Positions 1 through 8,846 of a DNA stretch of 43,910 bases are shown here, one piece after another (position 1 is the first letter of the stretch; every line of letters begins with the position of its first letter). Below the pieces are notes generated by a model. It was not told the origin of the DNA. It saw nothing but the letters and a program-made list of their open reading frames with translations, and did no database searches. Origin of the DNA: Solirubrobacterales bacterium (GTDB lineage Bacteria; Actinomycetota; Thermoleophilia; Solirubrobacterales; 70-9). The DNA lies in assembly GCA_023958085.1 (NCBI GenBank), contig JAMLGI010000016.1, positions 1 to 43,910 of the forward strand, in the 5' to 3' direction. The position numbers and the translations under genes were made by a program.

Positions 1-1147
1 GGTACTCGGCCAGGCTCTGAGCCTGATCGATCGTGAACCCGCCGGAGATCTGCGCACCCTGACGCCCGTCGATCCCGTCCGGGTTGTCGAAGAAGTTGAT
101 GATCGGCTTCGAGACGACCTGGCCGTCGAGGATGATCGCGAAGTTGCCGGAAAGCGGGGCTGCCTGGTCGGATGAAGTGACGCCGCCAATCGCGCGCGCC
201 TGTCCTTCCTGGGCGATGGTCCGGGTGATGTCCTGGAACGCCTTGCGCCCCTCGCCCGTGAACTCGAAGGTCACGTTGGGCTGGTTGAACTCGTCCAGGC
301 TCTGCTGCGGATCCTTGATCTCCGACCCGGAGAGGGCGGCATCGTCCTTGACCACGAAATAGCCGGCCTGCGACTGGTCGTCGATCGTCCGGCCGTCCGC
401 GTCGGTGGGCAGTTCGTCGACGACGATCGTGCCCTGCGGGACCTTCTTGACGATCCCCTTGTGCGGGATCGGACGGCCCTGGTCGTTGAAGTAGAGGTCT
501 TCCTTGGCGGTGACAGGCCCCGAGATCAACTCATGGGTCTTCTCGTTGAACAGGTAGTACTTGTCACCGGAGGTGCAGTTCTCGCAATTGTCGTTCCGCG
601 GCTGCTTCGAAGCGAGATTGACCGCGTCCCACACCGTCGGCTCGGCGCCCTGGTTGATCCAGGTCCGGTTGAAATCCTCGGTCGGCGGACGGCCGGCCTT
701 GATCCAGGCCTTGCGTACGTCCTTCAGAACCTGTTCCTGATCTGCTCCGGTCCCGACCAGGCTGAGGTCGCGGGCCGGTCCGATCAGGTTGTCCTGCCAG
801 TTGTAAAAGTAGAGGCGAGCCGGTTTGGTCGCACATTCGGTTGCGGTACCGACGTTGGTGGCTCCCGGAATGCCGACCGAAATCTGGTCGGCGCCGAGAC
901 GGGAGACCTCGATCTCGGAGACGCCGAGCTTGTCGCAGCCCGAGCGGATGATGTCCACCGAGCGGTCCATCGCATCGGATGTGACTTCCTTGACCTGCGG
1001 GGTCGGACGGCCCTGCAGGGTCAGCTCGATGCCTCCCTGGAGGTCGAGTCCCAACTGCGTCGGCTTCTTCAGGCAGACGACCGCCGAAACGATCACCAGA
1101 CCGAGCACAAACAGCAGCACGAATATGTTGCGGCGCCTGCCTCCCAT
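1..1147 (-). CDS. secD: Protein translocase subunit SecD (3' part missing at window edge)
   Basis: SecD is a membrane subunit of the Sec complex that works with SecF and the proton motive force to help exported proteins leave the SecYEG channel. The reading frame is open from the ATG at 1147 to the window edge, giving 382 residues without a stop. After a basic start it has one membrane helix (about residues 8-26), then the family motif GLDLQGG at 33-39, and then the large periplasmic part. The C-terminal membrane helices would lie beyond the edge. It begins 12 bp after the stop of the zinc-ribbon/PAS gene and is probably co-transcribed with it. Order yebC-ruvCAB-secD is the actinobacterial one, but no yajC is seen between ruvB and secD. 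Identity is secure; whether secF follows cannot be seen. Confidence 0.93.
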   Translation of the reverse strand, partial: MGGRRRNIFVLLFVLGLVIVSAVVCLKKPTQLGLDLQGGIELTLQGRPTPQVKEVTSDAMDRSVDIIRSGCDKLGVSEIEVSRLGADQISVGIPGATNVGTATECATKPARLYFYNWQDNLIGPARDLSLVGTGADQEQVLKDVRKAWIKAGRPPTEDFNRTWINQGAEPTVWDAVNLASKQPRNDNCENCTSGDKYYLFNEKTHELISGPVTAKEDLYFNDQGRPIPHKGIVKKVPQGTIVVDELPTDADGRTIDDQSQAGYFVVKDDAALSGSEIKDPQQSLDEFNQPNVTFEFTGEGRKAFQDITRTIAQEGQARAIGGVTSSDQAAPLSGNFAIILDGQVVSKPIINFFDNPDGIDGRQGAQISGGFTIDQAQSLAEY

Positions 1148-1159
1148 TCGAGCGGAAGC

Positions 1160-1648
1160 TTACCCTTCTGGCGTCAAGACGATCATCAGGCCCCCGTCGT
1201 CGTCATAGGCGGGGAAGACATCGGCGATCGCCTGGGCGGCGGATTCCTTCTCGGAGCGCACTTCTACGCGCTTTCCGAGCGAGCGGACGCCCCATTCGAG
1301 CGAGGTCTCGATCGGGTCAGTCTCGCCGTCACCGTTGGTGTCGGCTTCGGGGCCGCCGTCTCCGGCATCGATCCATTCGAGGCCGAGCACGTCGCGAACC
1401 GGACGGCCGATCACGTCCTCGTCGGTGAGGCCGGTGAGTTCGAAGCTGCCGCGGCCCGCATCGATGACCCGGCCTTCCTGGTCACAGACGAAGAACGCCG
1501 CGTTGGGGGCCGGGTAATAGTCGTCCAGCAATTCGAACACGAAACCGAAACCGCACTTCGAGCAGCCCTTCGGACGCGGGCTGAACCCGGCGGTCCGGTC
1601 ACCGCTGGTCTCCCGGTTTCCACAGTTGGGGCAGATGAAGAACGGCAT
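1160..1648 (-). CDS. Zinc-ribbon plus PAS-domain protein
   Basis: The 162-residue protein starts with a zinc-ribbon-like CPNC at residues 6-9 and CSKC at 29-32. A PAS-like region of about 110 residues follows (core about 45-150, with FFVCD, GRVIDA, FELTGL and a GRPVRDVLG loop). It contains an acidic Asp-rich insert, near 96-112. No kinase, cyclase or DNA-binding domain follows, so it may be a stand-alone sensor or protein-interaction module; its ligand is unknown. The start chosen is the ATG at 1648, because a TACCCT hexamer ends 7 nt before it; an open frame further upstream is only antisense to the epimerase gene. It is the first gene before secD, where yajC often sits. Function is not assigned beyond the domains. 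Confidence 0.75.
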   Translation of the reverse strand: MPFFICPNCGNRETSGDRTAGFSPRPKGCSKCGFGFVFELLDDYYPAPNAAFFVCDQEGRVIDAGRGSFELTGLTDEDVIGRPVRDVLGLEWIDAGDGGPEADTNGDGETDPIETSLEWGVRSLGKRVEVRSEKESAAQAIADVFPAYDDDGGLMIVLTPEG

Positions 1649-1655
1649 CCCGGGA

Positions 1656-1661
1656 AGGGTA
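1656..1661 (-). promoter_or_regulatory. -10 element TACCCT, leaderless promoter of the zinc-ribbon/PAS gene
   Basis: TACCCT ends 7 nt before the ATG at 1648, so transcription should begin at or next to the start codon. No Shine-Dalgarno can fit. No -35 match is seen. It is divergent from the promoter at 1676-1681. Confidence 0.6.
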
Positions 1662-1675
1662 TTGAATCGGTGCCC

Positions 1676-1681
1676 TAGGCT
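1676..1681 (+). promoter_or_regulatory. -10 element TAGGCT, leaderless promoter of the epimerase gene
   Basis: TAGGCT ends 6 nt before the ATG at 1688. The two divergent start codons are only 39 bp apart, and both -10 elements lie inside that gap. Confidence 0.6.
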
Positions 1682-1687
1682 GCGGTC

Positions 1688-2599
1688 ATGAAGATCTTCG
1701 TCGCCGGAGCAAGCGGAGCCATCGGGCTCCCCCTGGTTCGCCAGCTCGTCGCTGCCGGCCATCAGGTGACCGGGTCGACCCGGGGCGGCGGCGGCGCCGG
1801 CAGGATCAGAGAGGCTGGCGGGGTCGCCGTGGCCTGTGACGTCTTCAACCGCGGCCAGTTGACCGAGGCCGTGAAACAGGCGGGGCCGGACATCGTCGTC
1901 AACCAGCTGACCAGCCTGCCGCCGAAGTTCGAGCCGAAGAAGAAAGGGTTCTACGACGCCAACAACCGGATCCGCTCCGAGGGCGGCGACAACGTGATCG
2001 CGGCCACCGCGGCGGCCGGAGCCGGACGGCTGGTCACCCAGAGCATCTCCTTCCTCTACGAACTCGAGGGTCCGATGATCAAGACCGAAGATGAGGCGGT
2101 CGACAGAAGCGGCACCCACGACGCCGTACTCGGGCATGAACAGAAAGCGCTCGAAGACGGTCGCTTCGAAACGGTTGTGCTGCGCTACGGATTGCTCTAC
2201 GGGCCGGGGACCTGGTACGCGGCGGACGGCCACATAAGCGAGGAAGTCCGCAAGCGGCGCCTTCCGGTTGTGGGCGACGGTGGCGGGTACTCCTCGTTCC
2301 TTCACGTAGAGGACGCCGCCTCCGCTGGGGTCGTGGCCCTCGACCGGGGAGAAGGCATCTACAACGTGACCGATGACGAGCCAGCTCCGCTGGCCGAGTG
2401 GCTCCCGGTGCTCGCGGAAGCGCTCGAAGCCAAACCGCCGCGGCGGGTCCCGGCCTGGCTCGCGTCACTGGTTGCGGGCCGGGCTATCGTCCGACAGGCC
2501 ACGGACGGGCGCGGCGCCTCGAACGCGAAGTTCAAGGCAGAGACCGGCTGGCAGCCCTCGATACCGAGCTGGCGCCAGGGGTTCTTCGAGGCGCTCTAG
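1688..2599 (+). CDS. NAD(P)-dependent epimerase/dehydratase (extended/atypical SDR)
   Basis: A 303-residue Rossmann-fold protein. The N-terminus [13 protein letters not shown] carries the GxxGxxG dinucleotide-binding motif at about residues 7-13. The middle has QSISFLYE and [13 protein letters not shown], and then [10 protein letters not shown], typical of the NAD-dependent epimerase family. The classical YxxxK pair is not obvious, which fits the atypical, NmrA/WcaG-like branch. Substrate is unknown. It stands alone on the plus strand inside a minus-strand region. Its TAG stop overlaps the ruvB stop on the other strand (sequence CTAG), so the two genes converge with no spacer. Confidence is high for the fold, low for any specific reaction. 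Confidence 0.85.
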   Translation: MKIFVAGASGAIGLPLVRQLVAAGHQVTGSTRGGGGAGRIREAGGVAVACDVFNRGQLTEAVKQAGPDIVVNQLTSLPPKFEPKKKGFYDANNRIRSEGGDNVIAATAAAGAGRLVTQSISFLYELEGPMIKTEDEAVDRSGTHDAVLGHEQKALEDGRFETVVLRYGLLYGPGTWYAADGHISEEVRKRRLPVVGDGGGYSSFLHVEDAASAGVVALDRGEGIYNVTDDEPAPLAEWLPVLAEALEAKPPRRVPAWLASLVAGRAIVRQATDGRGASNAKFKAETGWQPSIPSWRQGFFEAL

Positions 2600-3687
2600 A
2601 ACAGGGACTGGTGCCCCGACGGCACCGGAAGGCCGAGGTGCTCGAAAGCCGAGGGCGTGAGGACCCGTCCGCGCGGGGTCCGCTTCAGCATCCCCATCTG
2701 GAGCAGATAGGGCTCGAGCACGTCCTCGATCGTGTCCTGTTCCTCCCCGATCGCCACGGCAATCGTTGAAAGGCCGACCGGTCCGCCACCGAACCGGGTT
2801 GCGATCAGATCCAGCAGGGCGCGGTCGGCCCGGTCGAGACCGGCCTTGTCCACCTCCAGCATCTCCAGCGCCGCATCGGCCATGTCGGCGTCGACCGACC
2901 CCGAGCCCTTCACCTCGGCGAAGTCCCGCACTCTCTTCAACAGCCGGTTCGCCACCCGCGGCGTTCCGCGGGAACGCTCGGCGATCGCCAGCGCCCCGCC
3001 GGCGTCTATCTCCACTCCGAGGATGCCGGCCGATCGCTTGACGATCGTCGACAGATCCTCCGGCGAGTAGTACTCGAGCCGGTGCGAGACGCCGAAGCGG
3101 TCGCGCAACGGCGTCGTGAGCAGGCCGCTGCGGGTGGTCGCGCCGATCAGCGTGAACGGTGGCAGCGGCAGGGTCACGGTCTGGGCCCCCGCCCCCTGGC
3201 CGAGGACCACCGGCAACTCGCCGTCTTCCATCGCCGGATAGAGCGTTTCTTCCACGGCCCGGCCGAGACGGTGGATCTCGTCGATGAAGAAGACGCTGCC
3301 GGGCTCCAGCGAGGTCAGGAAGGCGGCCACGTCACCCTTTCGTTCCAGCGCTGGACCGGCCGTCTGGACCAGGGGCACCCCCATCTCGGCAGCGACGATG
3401 TTGGCGAGGGATGTCTTGCCGAGACCGGGCGGTCCGGCCAGCAGGACGTGATCCAGCGGCTCTCCACGACGCCGGGCAGCCTCGATGAACACGGCGAGCT
3501 GATCGGTCACCTGTTTCTGGTTGACGAAATCTTCCAGGCCGCGGGGCCTCAGCGACCGATCCAGTTCCCGGTCCGGAGGGTCGGCGTCGGCGTCATGGAC
3601 CCGTACCGATCCCCCCGCTTGAGAATCGGCGGAACCGAGATCAATCCGACGACCAGAGATTTCCGGCAGGTCGTCCACTTCAGCCAT
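2596..3687 (-). CDS. ruvB: Holliday junction branch-migration ATPase RuvB
   Basis: RuvB forms hexameric rings that drive branch migration of Holliday junctions together with RuvA. The 363-residue protein has Walker A GPPGLGKT at residues 85-92, Walker B DEIH at 136-139, a GATTRSG sensor region, and an RDRFG arginine-finger region, followed by the C-terminal winged helix. An N-terminal stretch of about 40 residues before RPRGLEDF is longer than in many RuvB proteins and rich in Asp. Its ATG overlaps the end of ruvA by 8 bp, so the genes are coupled. Identity is certain. Confidence 0.97.
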   Translation of the reverse strand: MAEVDDLPEISGRRIDLGSADSQAGGSVRVHDADADPPDRELDRSLRPRGLEDFVNQKQVTDQLAVFIEAARRRGEPLDHVLLAGPPGLGKTSLANIVAAEMGVPLVQTAGPALERKGDVAAFLTSLEPGSVFFIDEIHRLGRAVEETLYPAMEDGELPVVLGQGAGAQTVTLPLPPFTLIGATTRSGLLTTPLRDRFGVSHRLEYYSPEDLSTIVKRSAGILGVEIDAGGALAIAERSRGTPRVANRLLKRVRDFAEVKGSGSVDADMADAALEMLEVDKAGLDRADRALLDLIATRFGGGPVGLSTIAVAIGEEQDTIEDVLEPYLLQMGMLKRTPRGRVLTPSAFEHLGLPVPSGHQSLF

Positions 3688-4282
3688 CCCGCATCGTGCC
3701 GGCCCGCTTCAGGGCGGCACTGATCAGAACCTGGGGATCATCGGCGCCCACTCCATCTTCGGTCCCGACAGCATCGAGCAGCTGCTCGGCTTCGAGCGGC
3801 TGGTATCCGAGCCCGACCAGACCGTCACGGGCCAGACTCCGGGCATCCACCCCGGTCGCGGGAGGCTCCGTCCCCGGCAAGGTCTCCACCCGGTCCTTGA
3901 GTTCGAGGATGATCCGGTCGGCGGTCCGCTTGCCGATCCCCGGTACCGCCTGGAAGCGTTTGGCATCACCATTGACGATCGCCCGTACCAGTTCGCGATG
4001 CGGGCCACCGGAAAGCGCCGCGATCGCCACTTTCGGGCCGATTCCGCTGACCCCGGTCAACTGGCCGAAGAGGTCACGCTCCTCCTCGCTGGAAAAGCCG
4101 TAGAGCTGGATGCTGTCCTCGCGACTGACCGTCACCGCATGCAGGAAGCAGTCCTGGCCTGCGGCCGGCACTGCTCGCAGGGTTTCCGAACTGACCGTCA
4201 ACCGGTAGCCCACCCCGGCCGCCTCGATCACCACATGATCGGATCGACGTACCAGCACCTCCCCACGGACCGTGGCGATCAA
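3680..4282 (-). CDS. ruvA: Holliday junction DNA-binding protein RuvA
   Basis: RuvA binds the four-way junction and loads RuvB. The protein is 200 residues, the usual family length: an OB-fold N-terminus (LIATVRGEV), two helix-hairpin-helix motifs ([12 protein letters not shown] and [12 protein letters not shown]) and the flexible C-terminal domain that contacts RuvB. The start is TTG at 4282: it overlaps the ruvC stop as TTGA, and the family always begins right before the I-x-x-V-R-G sequence. A longer open frame upstream is only a shadow of ruvC. It is part of a tight ruvC-ruvA-ruvB operon. Confidence 0.95.
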   Translation of the reverse strand: MIATVRGEVLVRRSDHVVIEAAGVGYRLTVSSETLRAVPAAGQDCFLHAVTVSREDSIQLYGFSSEEERDLFGQLTGVSGIGPKVAIAALSGGPHRELVRAIVNGDAKRFQAVPGIGKRTADRIILELKDRVETLPGTEPPATGVDARSLARDGLVGLGYQPLEAEQLLDAVGTEDGVGADDPQVLISAALKRAGTMRDG

Positions 4283-4800
4283 CTTGCCACCCGAAGCTGA
4301 ACCGCAGCGGCCTCGACCGCGTCCCGGCGACCGACCGTACCGCCGTGGCAGATCGCTACAGCGAGCGCATCTCCGGCGTGATCCGGCTTCGGCATGTCGG
4401 ACAGCCCAAGCCGCATCGCCACCATCTTCTGAACCTGTTTCTTGCCGGCCGAACCGGAACCGCAGATGGCCAGCTTGATCGCCTGCGGCGTGTAGGTGAA
4501 GCACTCGACTCCACCCTGCGCCGCCGCCAGCATGGAGACTCCCGAAGCCTGCCCCACCTTCAGCGCCGAGGAGACGTTCTGGTTGAAGTAGAGGTCCTCC
4601 AGCGCGACCGCGGTCGGACGATGCCACTGGACGAGATCGACCAGAGCCCGGTGGATCTGATCGAGTCGTCGCTCGATCGGATCCCCGGAAGAGGTCTCGA
4701 TCACGCCGCCGTCGAGTGCGACCATCCGGCCCGCCTCCACCCGGATCACACCGAAGCCGAGATTTGCGGTTCCGGGATCTATGCCCATCACCACTCTCAT
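4279..4800 (-). CDS. ruvC: Crossover junction endodeoxyribonuclease RuvC
   Basis: RuvC cuts Holliday junctions symmetrically. The 173-residue protein has the RNase H-like fold with the four acidic catalytic residues visible: D8 in GIDPGT, E68 in LEDL, and D140 and D144 in PDHAGDA. The loop FNQNVSSALKVGQA is typical. It starts with ATG at 4800, 68 bp after the yebC stop. A stretch AGGTCGGG just before the ATG could act as a weak ribosome binding site. It overlaps ruvA by 4 bp. Confidence 0.96.
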   Translation of the reverse strand: MRVVMGIDPGTANLGFGVIRVEAGRMVALDGGVIETSSGDPIERRLDQIHRALVDLVQWHRPTAVALEDLYFNQNVSSALKVGQASGVSMLAAAQGGVECFTYTPQAIKLAICGSGSAGKKQVQKMVAMRLGLSDMPKPDHAGDALAVAICHGGTVGRRDAVEAAAVQLRVAS

Positions 4801-4868
4801 CCCGACCTATTCTCCACATCCGGTCGGACACCTTCCGGTGACCCGACCGGCTCCGGCATCGGAACGGC

Positions 4869-5618
4869 TCAGCCGGCCAGCTTCTCCAGCACCGCTTCGG
4901 GGATGTCGAAGTTCGCGTGAACCTCGTCCACATCGTCCTGGTCCTCGATCGCTTCGAGCATCCGGATCAGGGTCCCGGCGTCCGCCTCGTCGATCTCGAC
5001 CGTGTTCTTCGGGACCACTTCGAGCTTCGTCTCACGGGTCTCGATCCCGTCCGCCTCGATCGCTTCACGGACCGCGGTCAGGTCCCCCGGGTCAGCCAGG
5101 ACCTTGAGCTGATCGTCTTCGACCCGGACGTCGCTTGCCCCGGCGTCGATTGCGCCGATCAGGTCGTCCTCGCTGTACCGCCCGCCGTCGACCGTGATCA
5201 CTCCGTGCGTCTCGAAGATCCAGGCGACCGAGCCGGGCTCCCCGAGGCTGCCCCCGTTGCTCGAGAAGGCGTGGCGCACCTCGGCCGAGGTGCGGTTCCG
5301 GTTGTCGGTCAGGGCATTGACCAGGATCGCCACCCCGCCAGGGCCGTAGCCCTCGAACTGAATCCGCTCCACCGCGACCCCGTCGGCGCCCTCACCGGTG
5401 CCCCGGTCGATCGCCCGCTCGATGTTTGCCTTCGGCATCGATTCGGCTCTGGCCTTCTGGATCGCGGTCGCCAACGCGGGATTGCCGTCCGGATCACCGC
5501 CGCCCTCGCCCGCGGCTACGGTGATCGCCCGCGCCAGCTTGGTGAACAGCTTGCCCCGCTTTGCGTCGGCGGCGCCCTTCTTGTGCTTGATCGAGGACCA
5601 CTTCGAGTGACCGGACAT
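4869..5618 (-). CDS. YebC/PmpR-family protein
   Basis: A 249-residue YebC-family protein. The N-terminus MSGHSKWSSIKHKKG and the internal KANIERAIDRGTGE are family signatures. YebC proteins were long called transcriptional regulators; recent work links members to relief of ribosome stalling, so both names are in use. The start is the ATG at 5618: the family begins exactly there, and TACAAT ends 7 nt upstream. An in-frame extension further upstream is therefore rejected. It lies before ruvC, as in most actinobacteria. Confidence 0.93.
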   Translation of the reverse strand: MSGHSKWSSIKHKKGAADAKRGKLFTKLARAITVAAGEGGGDPDGNPALATAIQKARAESMPKANIERAIDRGTGEGADGVAVERIQFEGYGPGGVAILVNALTDNRNRTSAEVRHAFSSNGGSLGEPGSVAWIFETHGVITVDGGRYSEDDLIGAIDAGASDVRVEDDQLKVLADPGDLTAVREAIEADGIETRETKLEVVPKNTVEIDEADAGTLIRMLEAIEDQDDVDEVHANFDIPEAVLEKLAG

Positions 5619-5625
5619 GCCTGTA

Positions 5626-5631
5626 ATTGTA
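5626..5631 (-). promoter_or_regulatory. -10 element TACAAT, leaderless promoter of yebC
   Basis: TACAAT differs from TATAAT at one base and ends 7 nt before the yebC ATG. The start codon of the divergent membrane-protein gene is only 21 bp from that of yebC, so there is no room for a normal leader on this side. Confidence 0.65.
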
Positions 5632-5639
5632 TTCGGACG

Positions 5640-6092
5640 ATGACCGACCACGGATCAGAACCCGGTCGGCGGGGATCGGGCCCGCCGGCCCGGAACCGTC
5701 TGGCTGCCGGGCTGATCGCAGCCGCGATGCTGCTGATCGCCCTGTCGCTCTGGACCGTGATCCCGATCGCCTGGCTCTGGATCGGCTCACAGCTGGCCGC
5801 CACCCAGTTTCCCTCGCTGGGCCCGTACGCCGTGGTCCTGATCGGCGTGATCGTCTCGATCCTGATCGGAGCCTGGGTTCTGGGACTGCTGAACGAGCTT
5901 TACATGCGGTTGACCGGCACCCATGACGTGGTGCCGATCCGGCTGGGATGGTTACGCAGCCTTCGTGACAGTTCGAGTGCCCAGCATCCTCCGTCGGTCC
6001 TTGAAACGGTGATTGTGGGCTCGGTGATCCTCGCCCTCGCCGCCTTCCTGCTCTGGTTCTTCACCCTGGCCGGTTCGCCCCTGCCAGGCTGA
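5640..6092 (+). CDS. Small integral membrane protein, function unknown
   Basis: A 150-residue protein with three predicted membrane helices (about residues 22-50, 62-85 and 120-145) and a short positively charged loop after the second. I do not recognise a named family. The ATG at 5640 is used because the sequence upstream is antisense to yebC, and a polar N-terminus followed directly by a helix begins here. The gap to the yebC start is 21 bp. The sequence TGTATT ends 6 nt before this ATG, an imperfect version of the leaderless -10 seen elsewhere in the window. It converges with pdxT, whose stop is 4 bp away. Confidence 0.7.
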   Translation: MTDHGSEPGRRGSGPPARNRLAAGLIAAAMLLIALSLWTVIPIAWLWIGSQLAATQFPSLGPYAVVLIGVIVSILIGAWVLGLLNELYMRLTGTHDVVPIRLGWLRSLRDSSSAQHPPSVLETVIVGSVILALAAFLLWFFTLAGSPLPG

Positions 6093-6096
6093 GCCG

Positions 6097-6711
6097 TCAG
6101 GGAAGTCCGGCCGGTTCACGGGCGACGCAGAGTTCCGCGAACCATCGGTGAATCCGCGAATCCGTGGTCAGCTCCGGGTGGAAGGACAGGGCAACCACCC
6201 GACCCTCACGGACCGCGACCGGGTGGCCCCGCACCTCCGCCAGGACCTCGACCGCCGGGCCTGCCTCTTCAACCCAGGGAGCCCGGATGAAGACGGCCCG
6301 AACCGGCCCGCCCCCGATGCCGGGAAGGTCGAGGTCCTGCTCGAACGACGCGAGCTGGCGGCCGAACGCGTTCCGCCTGGTCGTGATGTCGATCAGCCGG
6401 AGATGTTCGCGTCCGGCCACGATCATCCCGGCGCAGGTCCCGAGAATCGGCAGACCGGCCGCGTGATGGTCTCTGACCTTCCCCTCGAGACCGTCCCTGG
6501 CGAGACCCTTGAGGATCGTGGTGCTCTCCCCGCCGGGGAGGATCAGACCATCGAGCCGATCGAAATCCGGGGCGTTCCTGACTTCGACCGGCCGGGCTCC
6601 GACCTGCCGGAGATGATCCAGGTGGGCAGCGAAACCACCCTGGATCGCAAGGACGCCGATCCGGGGGCCGTCGGACCGACCGCTACCAGCCGCGGCCGGC
6701 CAGCCTTCCAT
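6097..6711 (-). CDS. pdxT: Pyridoxal 5'-phosphate synthase glutaminase subunit PdxT
   Basis: PdxT splits glutamine and channels ammonia to PdxS in DXP-independent vitamin B6 synthesis. The 204-residue protein shows a class I glutaminase: LPGGEST at 58-64, nucleophile C93 in GTCAGM, and the catalytic H178 and E180 in SFHPE. The start is not certain: the ATG at 6711 overlaps the end of pdxS by 29 bp and adds about 16 residues before the conserved [11 protein letters not shown]; no better canonical start is visible between them. It follows pdxS in the usual pair. Confidence 0.93.
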   Translation of the reverse strand: MEGWPAAAGSGRSDGPRIGVLAIQGGFAAHLDHLRQVGARPVEVRNAPDFDRLDGLILPGGESTTILKGLARDGLEGKVRDHHAAGLPILGTCAGMIVAGREHLRLIDITTRRNAFGRQLASFEQDLDLPGIGGGPVRAVFIRAPWVEEAGPAVEVLAEVRGHPVAVREGRVVALSFHPELTTDSRIHRWFAELCVAREPAGLP

Positions 6712-7567
6712 CTTCCCCGAGCGACGAGATCTCGATCCCGGGCATCGCATCGCCCAGATTCTCGGAGGCTGCGGCGATCCGATCCGGATCGTTGAAGTGG
6801 GTGGTCGCCTCGACGATCGCCCGGGCCCGGACTTCCGGGTCTTCACTCTTGAAGATGCCGGAACCGACGAAGTTTCCTTCTGCGCCGAGCTGCATCATCA
6901 GGGCCGCATCGGCCGGGGTTGCAATTCCCCCGGCGCAGAACATCGGCACCGGAAGCCAGCCGGTGTTTGCGACCTCACGGACCAGGCTGATCGGGGCTCG
7001 CAACTCCTTCGCCGCGGCCGGAAGTTCGGCCGGGGTGATCCCGGCCAGCCGCCTGATGCCGCCCACGATGTCGCGCATGTGGCGAACCGCCTCGACCACG
7101 TTGCCGGTGCCCGCCTCTCCCTTGGATCGGATCATCGCCGCGCCTTCGCCGATCCGCCTGAGGGCCTCACCGAGATTGGTGGCACCACAGACGAACGGCG
7201 CGTCGAACTCGAACTTGTCGACGTGATTGACCTCGTCGGCCGGGGTGAGTACTTCCGACTCGTCGATGAAATCGATCGAGAGTGATTGCAGGACCTGTGC
7301 CTCGACGAAGTGGCCGATCCGGACCTTCGCCATCACCGGGATCGAAACGGCATCCTGAATCTGCTTGATCATCTTCGGGTTCGACATGCGGGCAACGCCG
7401 CCGTCCCTGCGGATGTCGGCAGGCACCCGCTCCAGCGCCATTACCGCGCAGGCTCCTGCTTCCTCGGCGATTCTCGCCTGTTCGGCATCAACCACATCCA
7501 TGATCACGCCGCCCTTGAGCATCTCTGCCAGGCCCGTCTTGACTCGGAAAGTCGCTTCTTCAGCCAT
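6683..7567 (-). CDS. pdxS: Pyridoxal 5'-phosphate synthase lyase subunit PdxS
   Basis: PdxS builds PLP from ribose 5-phosphate, glyceraldehyde 3-phosphate and ammonia from PdxT. The 294-residue TIM barrel keeps the key residues: D24 (IMDVVD), K81 (VMAKVRIGH), which forms the first Schiff base, and K149 (RSKGEAGTG). The ATG at 7567 is supported by homology and by TATATT ending 7 nt before it. Forms an operon with pdxT. Presence of pdxST implies that dxs in this window serves isoprenoid rather than B6 synthesis. Confidence 0.97.
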   Translation of the reverse strand: MAEEATFRVKTGLAEMLKGGVIMDVVDAEQARIAEEAGACAVMALERVPADIRRDGGVARMSNPKMIKQIQDAVSIPVMAKVRIGHFVEAQVLQSLSIDFIDESEVLTPADEVNHVDKFEFDAPFVCGATNLGEALRRIGEGAAMIRSKGEAGTGNVVEAVRHMRDIVGGIRRLAGITPAELPAAAKELRAPISLVREVANTGWLPVPMFCAGGIATPADAALMMQLGAEGNFVGSGIFKSEDPEVRARAIVEATTHFNDPDRIAAASENLGDAMPGIEISSLGEDGRLAGRGW

Positions 7568-7574
7568 TAGCTGA

Positions 7575-7580
7575 AATATA
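7575..7580 (-). promoter_or_regulatory. -10 element TATATT, leaderless promoter of pdxS
   Basis: TATATT ends 7 nt before the ATG at 7567. The same hexamer at the same distance is found at the M42 peptidase gene (38072-38077). Confidence 0.65.
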
Positions 7581-7612
7581 GAGATTCCCCCCTCTCGGGA
7601 AGGACCCGGGTG

Positions 7613-8449
7613 CTACTTCAGCTTGTAGGCGCGGATCCGCTCCTGATGGGCGCCTTCGTCCCGGGAGTAGACCCCGTGGGCAAGCGCATGGACCAGAGCC
7701 AGCAGAGCCGTGTTCGAGCGCAGGAAGGAGGGGCTGTTGGAAGAGAAGTAGAGACTCAGGTCCGCCTTTTCGGCCGCTTCGGAGAGCGTGGCATCGGCGA
7801 TCGCCAGGGTACGGGCTCCGCGGTGCCCGGCGAGTTTCATCGCTCTGGCAAGCAGCGCGTGGGAACGGCCTGCGGAGAGGGTTACCAGGAGGGTTTCCTC
7901 GTCGATCCGGCCCAGCCGCTGGAGTGACGGGCCGGCGGTCGAGGTGACGATCTCCGCCCGGATGTCGAGCAGGCTCAGGGTGTGGCGCAGGTAGCTGGCG
8001 AAGAAGGCCATCTGATCGGTCCCGACGATCACCACCTGGCCGGCCTCCGCCAGAGCCGCGACGGCTCCGTCGATCTGATGCTGTTCCAGTTTCCGGGCCG
8101 TTTCGGCGAGGTTGGCGTGGTCAGCCCCGAGTGACGCCTCGAACTCGGAGTGATCAAACGAGAACAGCATCGCACCGCCACCTTCGCTGCCGATGGTGGC
8201 CCGGTACTCCTCGATCGCCGAGGCCTGAAGCTCGGGATAGCCCTCGAAACCGAGCGCCTGGGAGAAGCGGACCACGGTCGAGGAAGAGGTCCCCGCCCTC
8301 CGGGCCAGTTCCTCTGCCGTGAGGAAGGCAGCCTCGTCCAGATGATCAACGATGTACCGGGCAACGTCCTTCTGCGAACGGGAGAACTCGGTGATCCGGT
8401 CCTGGATGTAAGTTGACAGAGACTTGGTTTCGGCGATCACTGTGCTCAC
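7613..8449 (-). CDS. MurR/RpiR-family transcriptional regulator
   Basis: About 278 residues. The N-terminal third is an RpiR-type helix-turn-helix (ARYIVDHLDEAAFLTAEELA, then RAGTSSSTVVRFSQALGFEGYPEL). The C-terminal part is a SIS sugar-phosphate-binding domain (VVIVGTDQMAFFASYL, LVTLSAGRS). Such proteins control sugar-phosphate or amino-sugar genes in response to a phosphosugar; no such target is adjacent. The start is ambiguous: GTG at 8449 is used, TTG at 8458 and GTG at 8440 are possible. It ends 45 bp before pdxS begins and is divergent from the small zinc protein. Confidence 0.85.
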   Translation of the reverse strand: MSTVIAETKSLSTYIQDRITEFSRSQKDVARYIVDHLDEAAFLTAEELARRAGTSSSTVVRFSQALGFEGYPELQASAIEEYRATIGSEGGGAMLFSFDHSEFEASLGADHANLAETARKLEQHQIDGAVAALAEAGQVVIVGTDQMAFFASYLRHTLSLLDIRAEIVTSTAGPSLQRLGRIDEETLLVTLSAGRSHALLARAMKLAGHRGARTLAIADATLSEAAEKADLSLYFSSNSPSFLRSNTALLALVHALAHGVYSRDEGAHQERIRAYKLK

Positions 8450-8499
8450 GCCGGTCAATTTCGCCCCAGGCGGACGTTTCCCTTCAAGCAGGTGCCAGC

Positions 8500-8835
8500 A
8501 TGCAATCTCTTTCCGGGCTTCCGAACCGCAAGAACAGCCTGACCGGGCTCACCGATGAGGGTGACGAGATCTGGATCATTCGCTCGATCTCACAGAAGTA
8601 CTACCTCTGCGGCGGCTGCAAGGGAGAGATCCAGATCGGCGACGAGCATGTGGTGGTGCAGTACCTCGGCCGCGGAGGCGGCACGGAGCACTCCCACTGG
8701 CATCGTCGCTGTGCCGAGGAGATCCTCTACAGCCAGATCCGGAGCGTCCGCACCGTCTCGGCCCGCGAGTCGAGCCGAGACCGGCTGGAACGGCGGGGCC
8801 GACGGCCCGCCGGCAGACGAAACCGTCCGCGCTGA
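8500..8835 (+). CDS. Small putative zinc-binding protein
   Basis: A 111-residue protein with CGGC at 37-40 and HWHRRC at 66-71, so C37, C40, H68 and C71 can form one zinc site. The pattern resembles small actinobacterial proteins often mislabelled ATP/GTP-binding. The C-terminal 35 residues are strongly basic (many Arg), which suggests nucleic-acid contact; that is inference. The ATG at 8500 is preceded by CAGGTG, a weak ribosome binding site. It is divergent from the RpiR-type gene and converges with the next gene, leaving only 11 bp between stops. Function unknown. Confidence 0.7.
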   Translation: MQSLSGLPNRKNSLTGLTDEGDEIWIIRSISQKYYLCGGCKGEIQIGDEHVVVQYLGRGGGTEHSHWHRRCAEEILYSQIRSVRTVSARESSRDRLERRGRRPAGRRNRPR

Positions 8836-8846
8836 TCCGGCTGCGG

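Noticed and set aside
1160-2305. 381-residue frame containing the PAS protein
   Set aside because: The first 219 residues are antisense to the epimerase gene. The leaderless -10 and homology place the start at 1648.
3680-4933. 417-residue frame ending as RuvA
   Set aside because: The N-terminal half is a shadow of ruvC. RuvA starts at TTG 4282.
4917-6092. 391-residue frame ending as the small membrane protein
   Set aside because: The first part is antisense to yebC; the membrane protein starts at ATG 5640.
7613-8835. RpiR-type regulator controlling an adjacent sugar operon
   Set aside because: No sugar-phosphate or amino-sugar gene is next to it; pdxS has its own promoter. A link to pdxS through ribose 5-phosphate is possible but unsupported.
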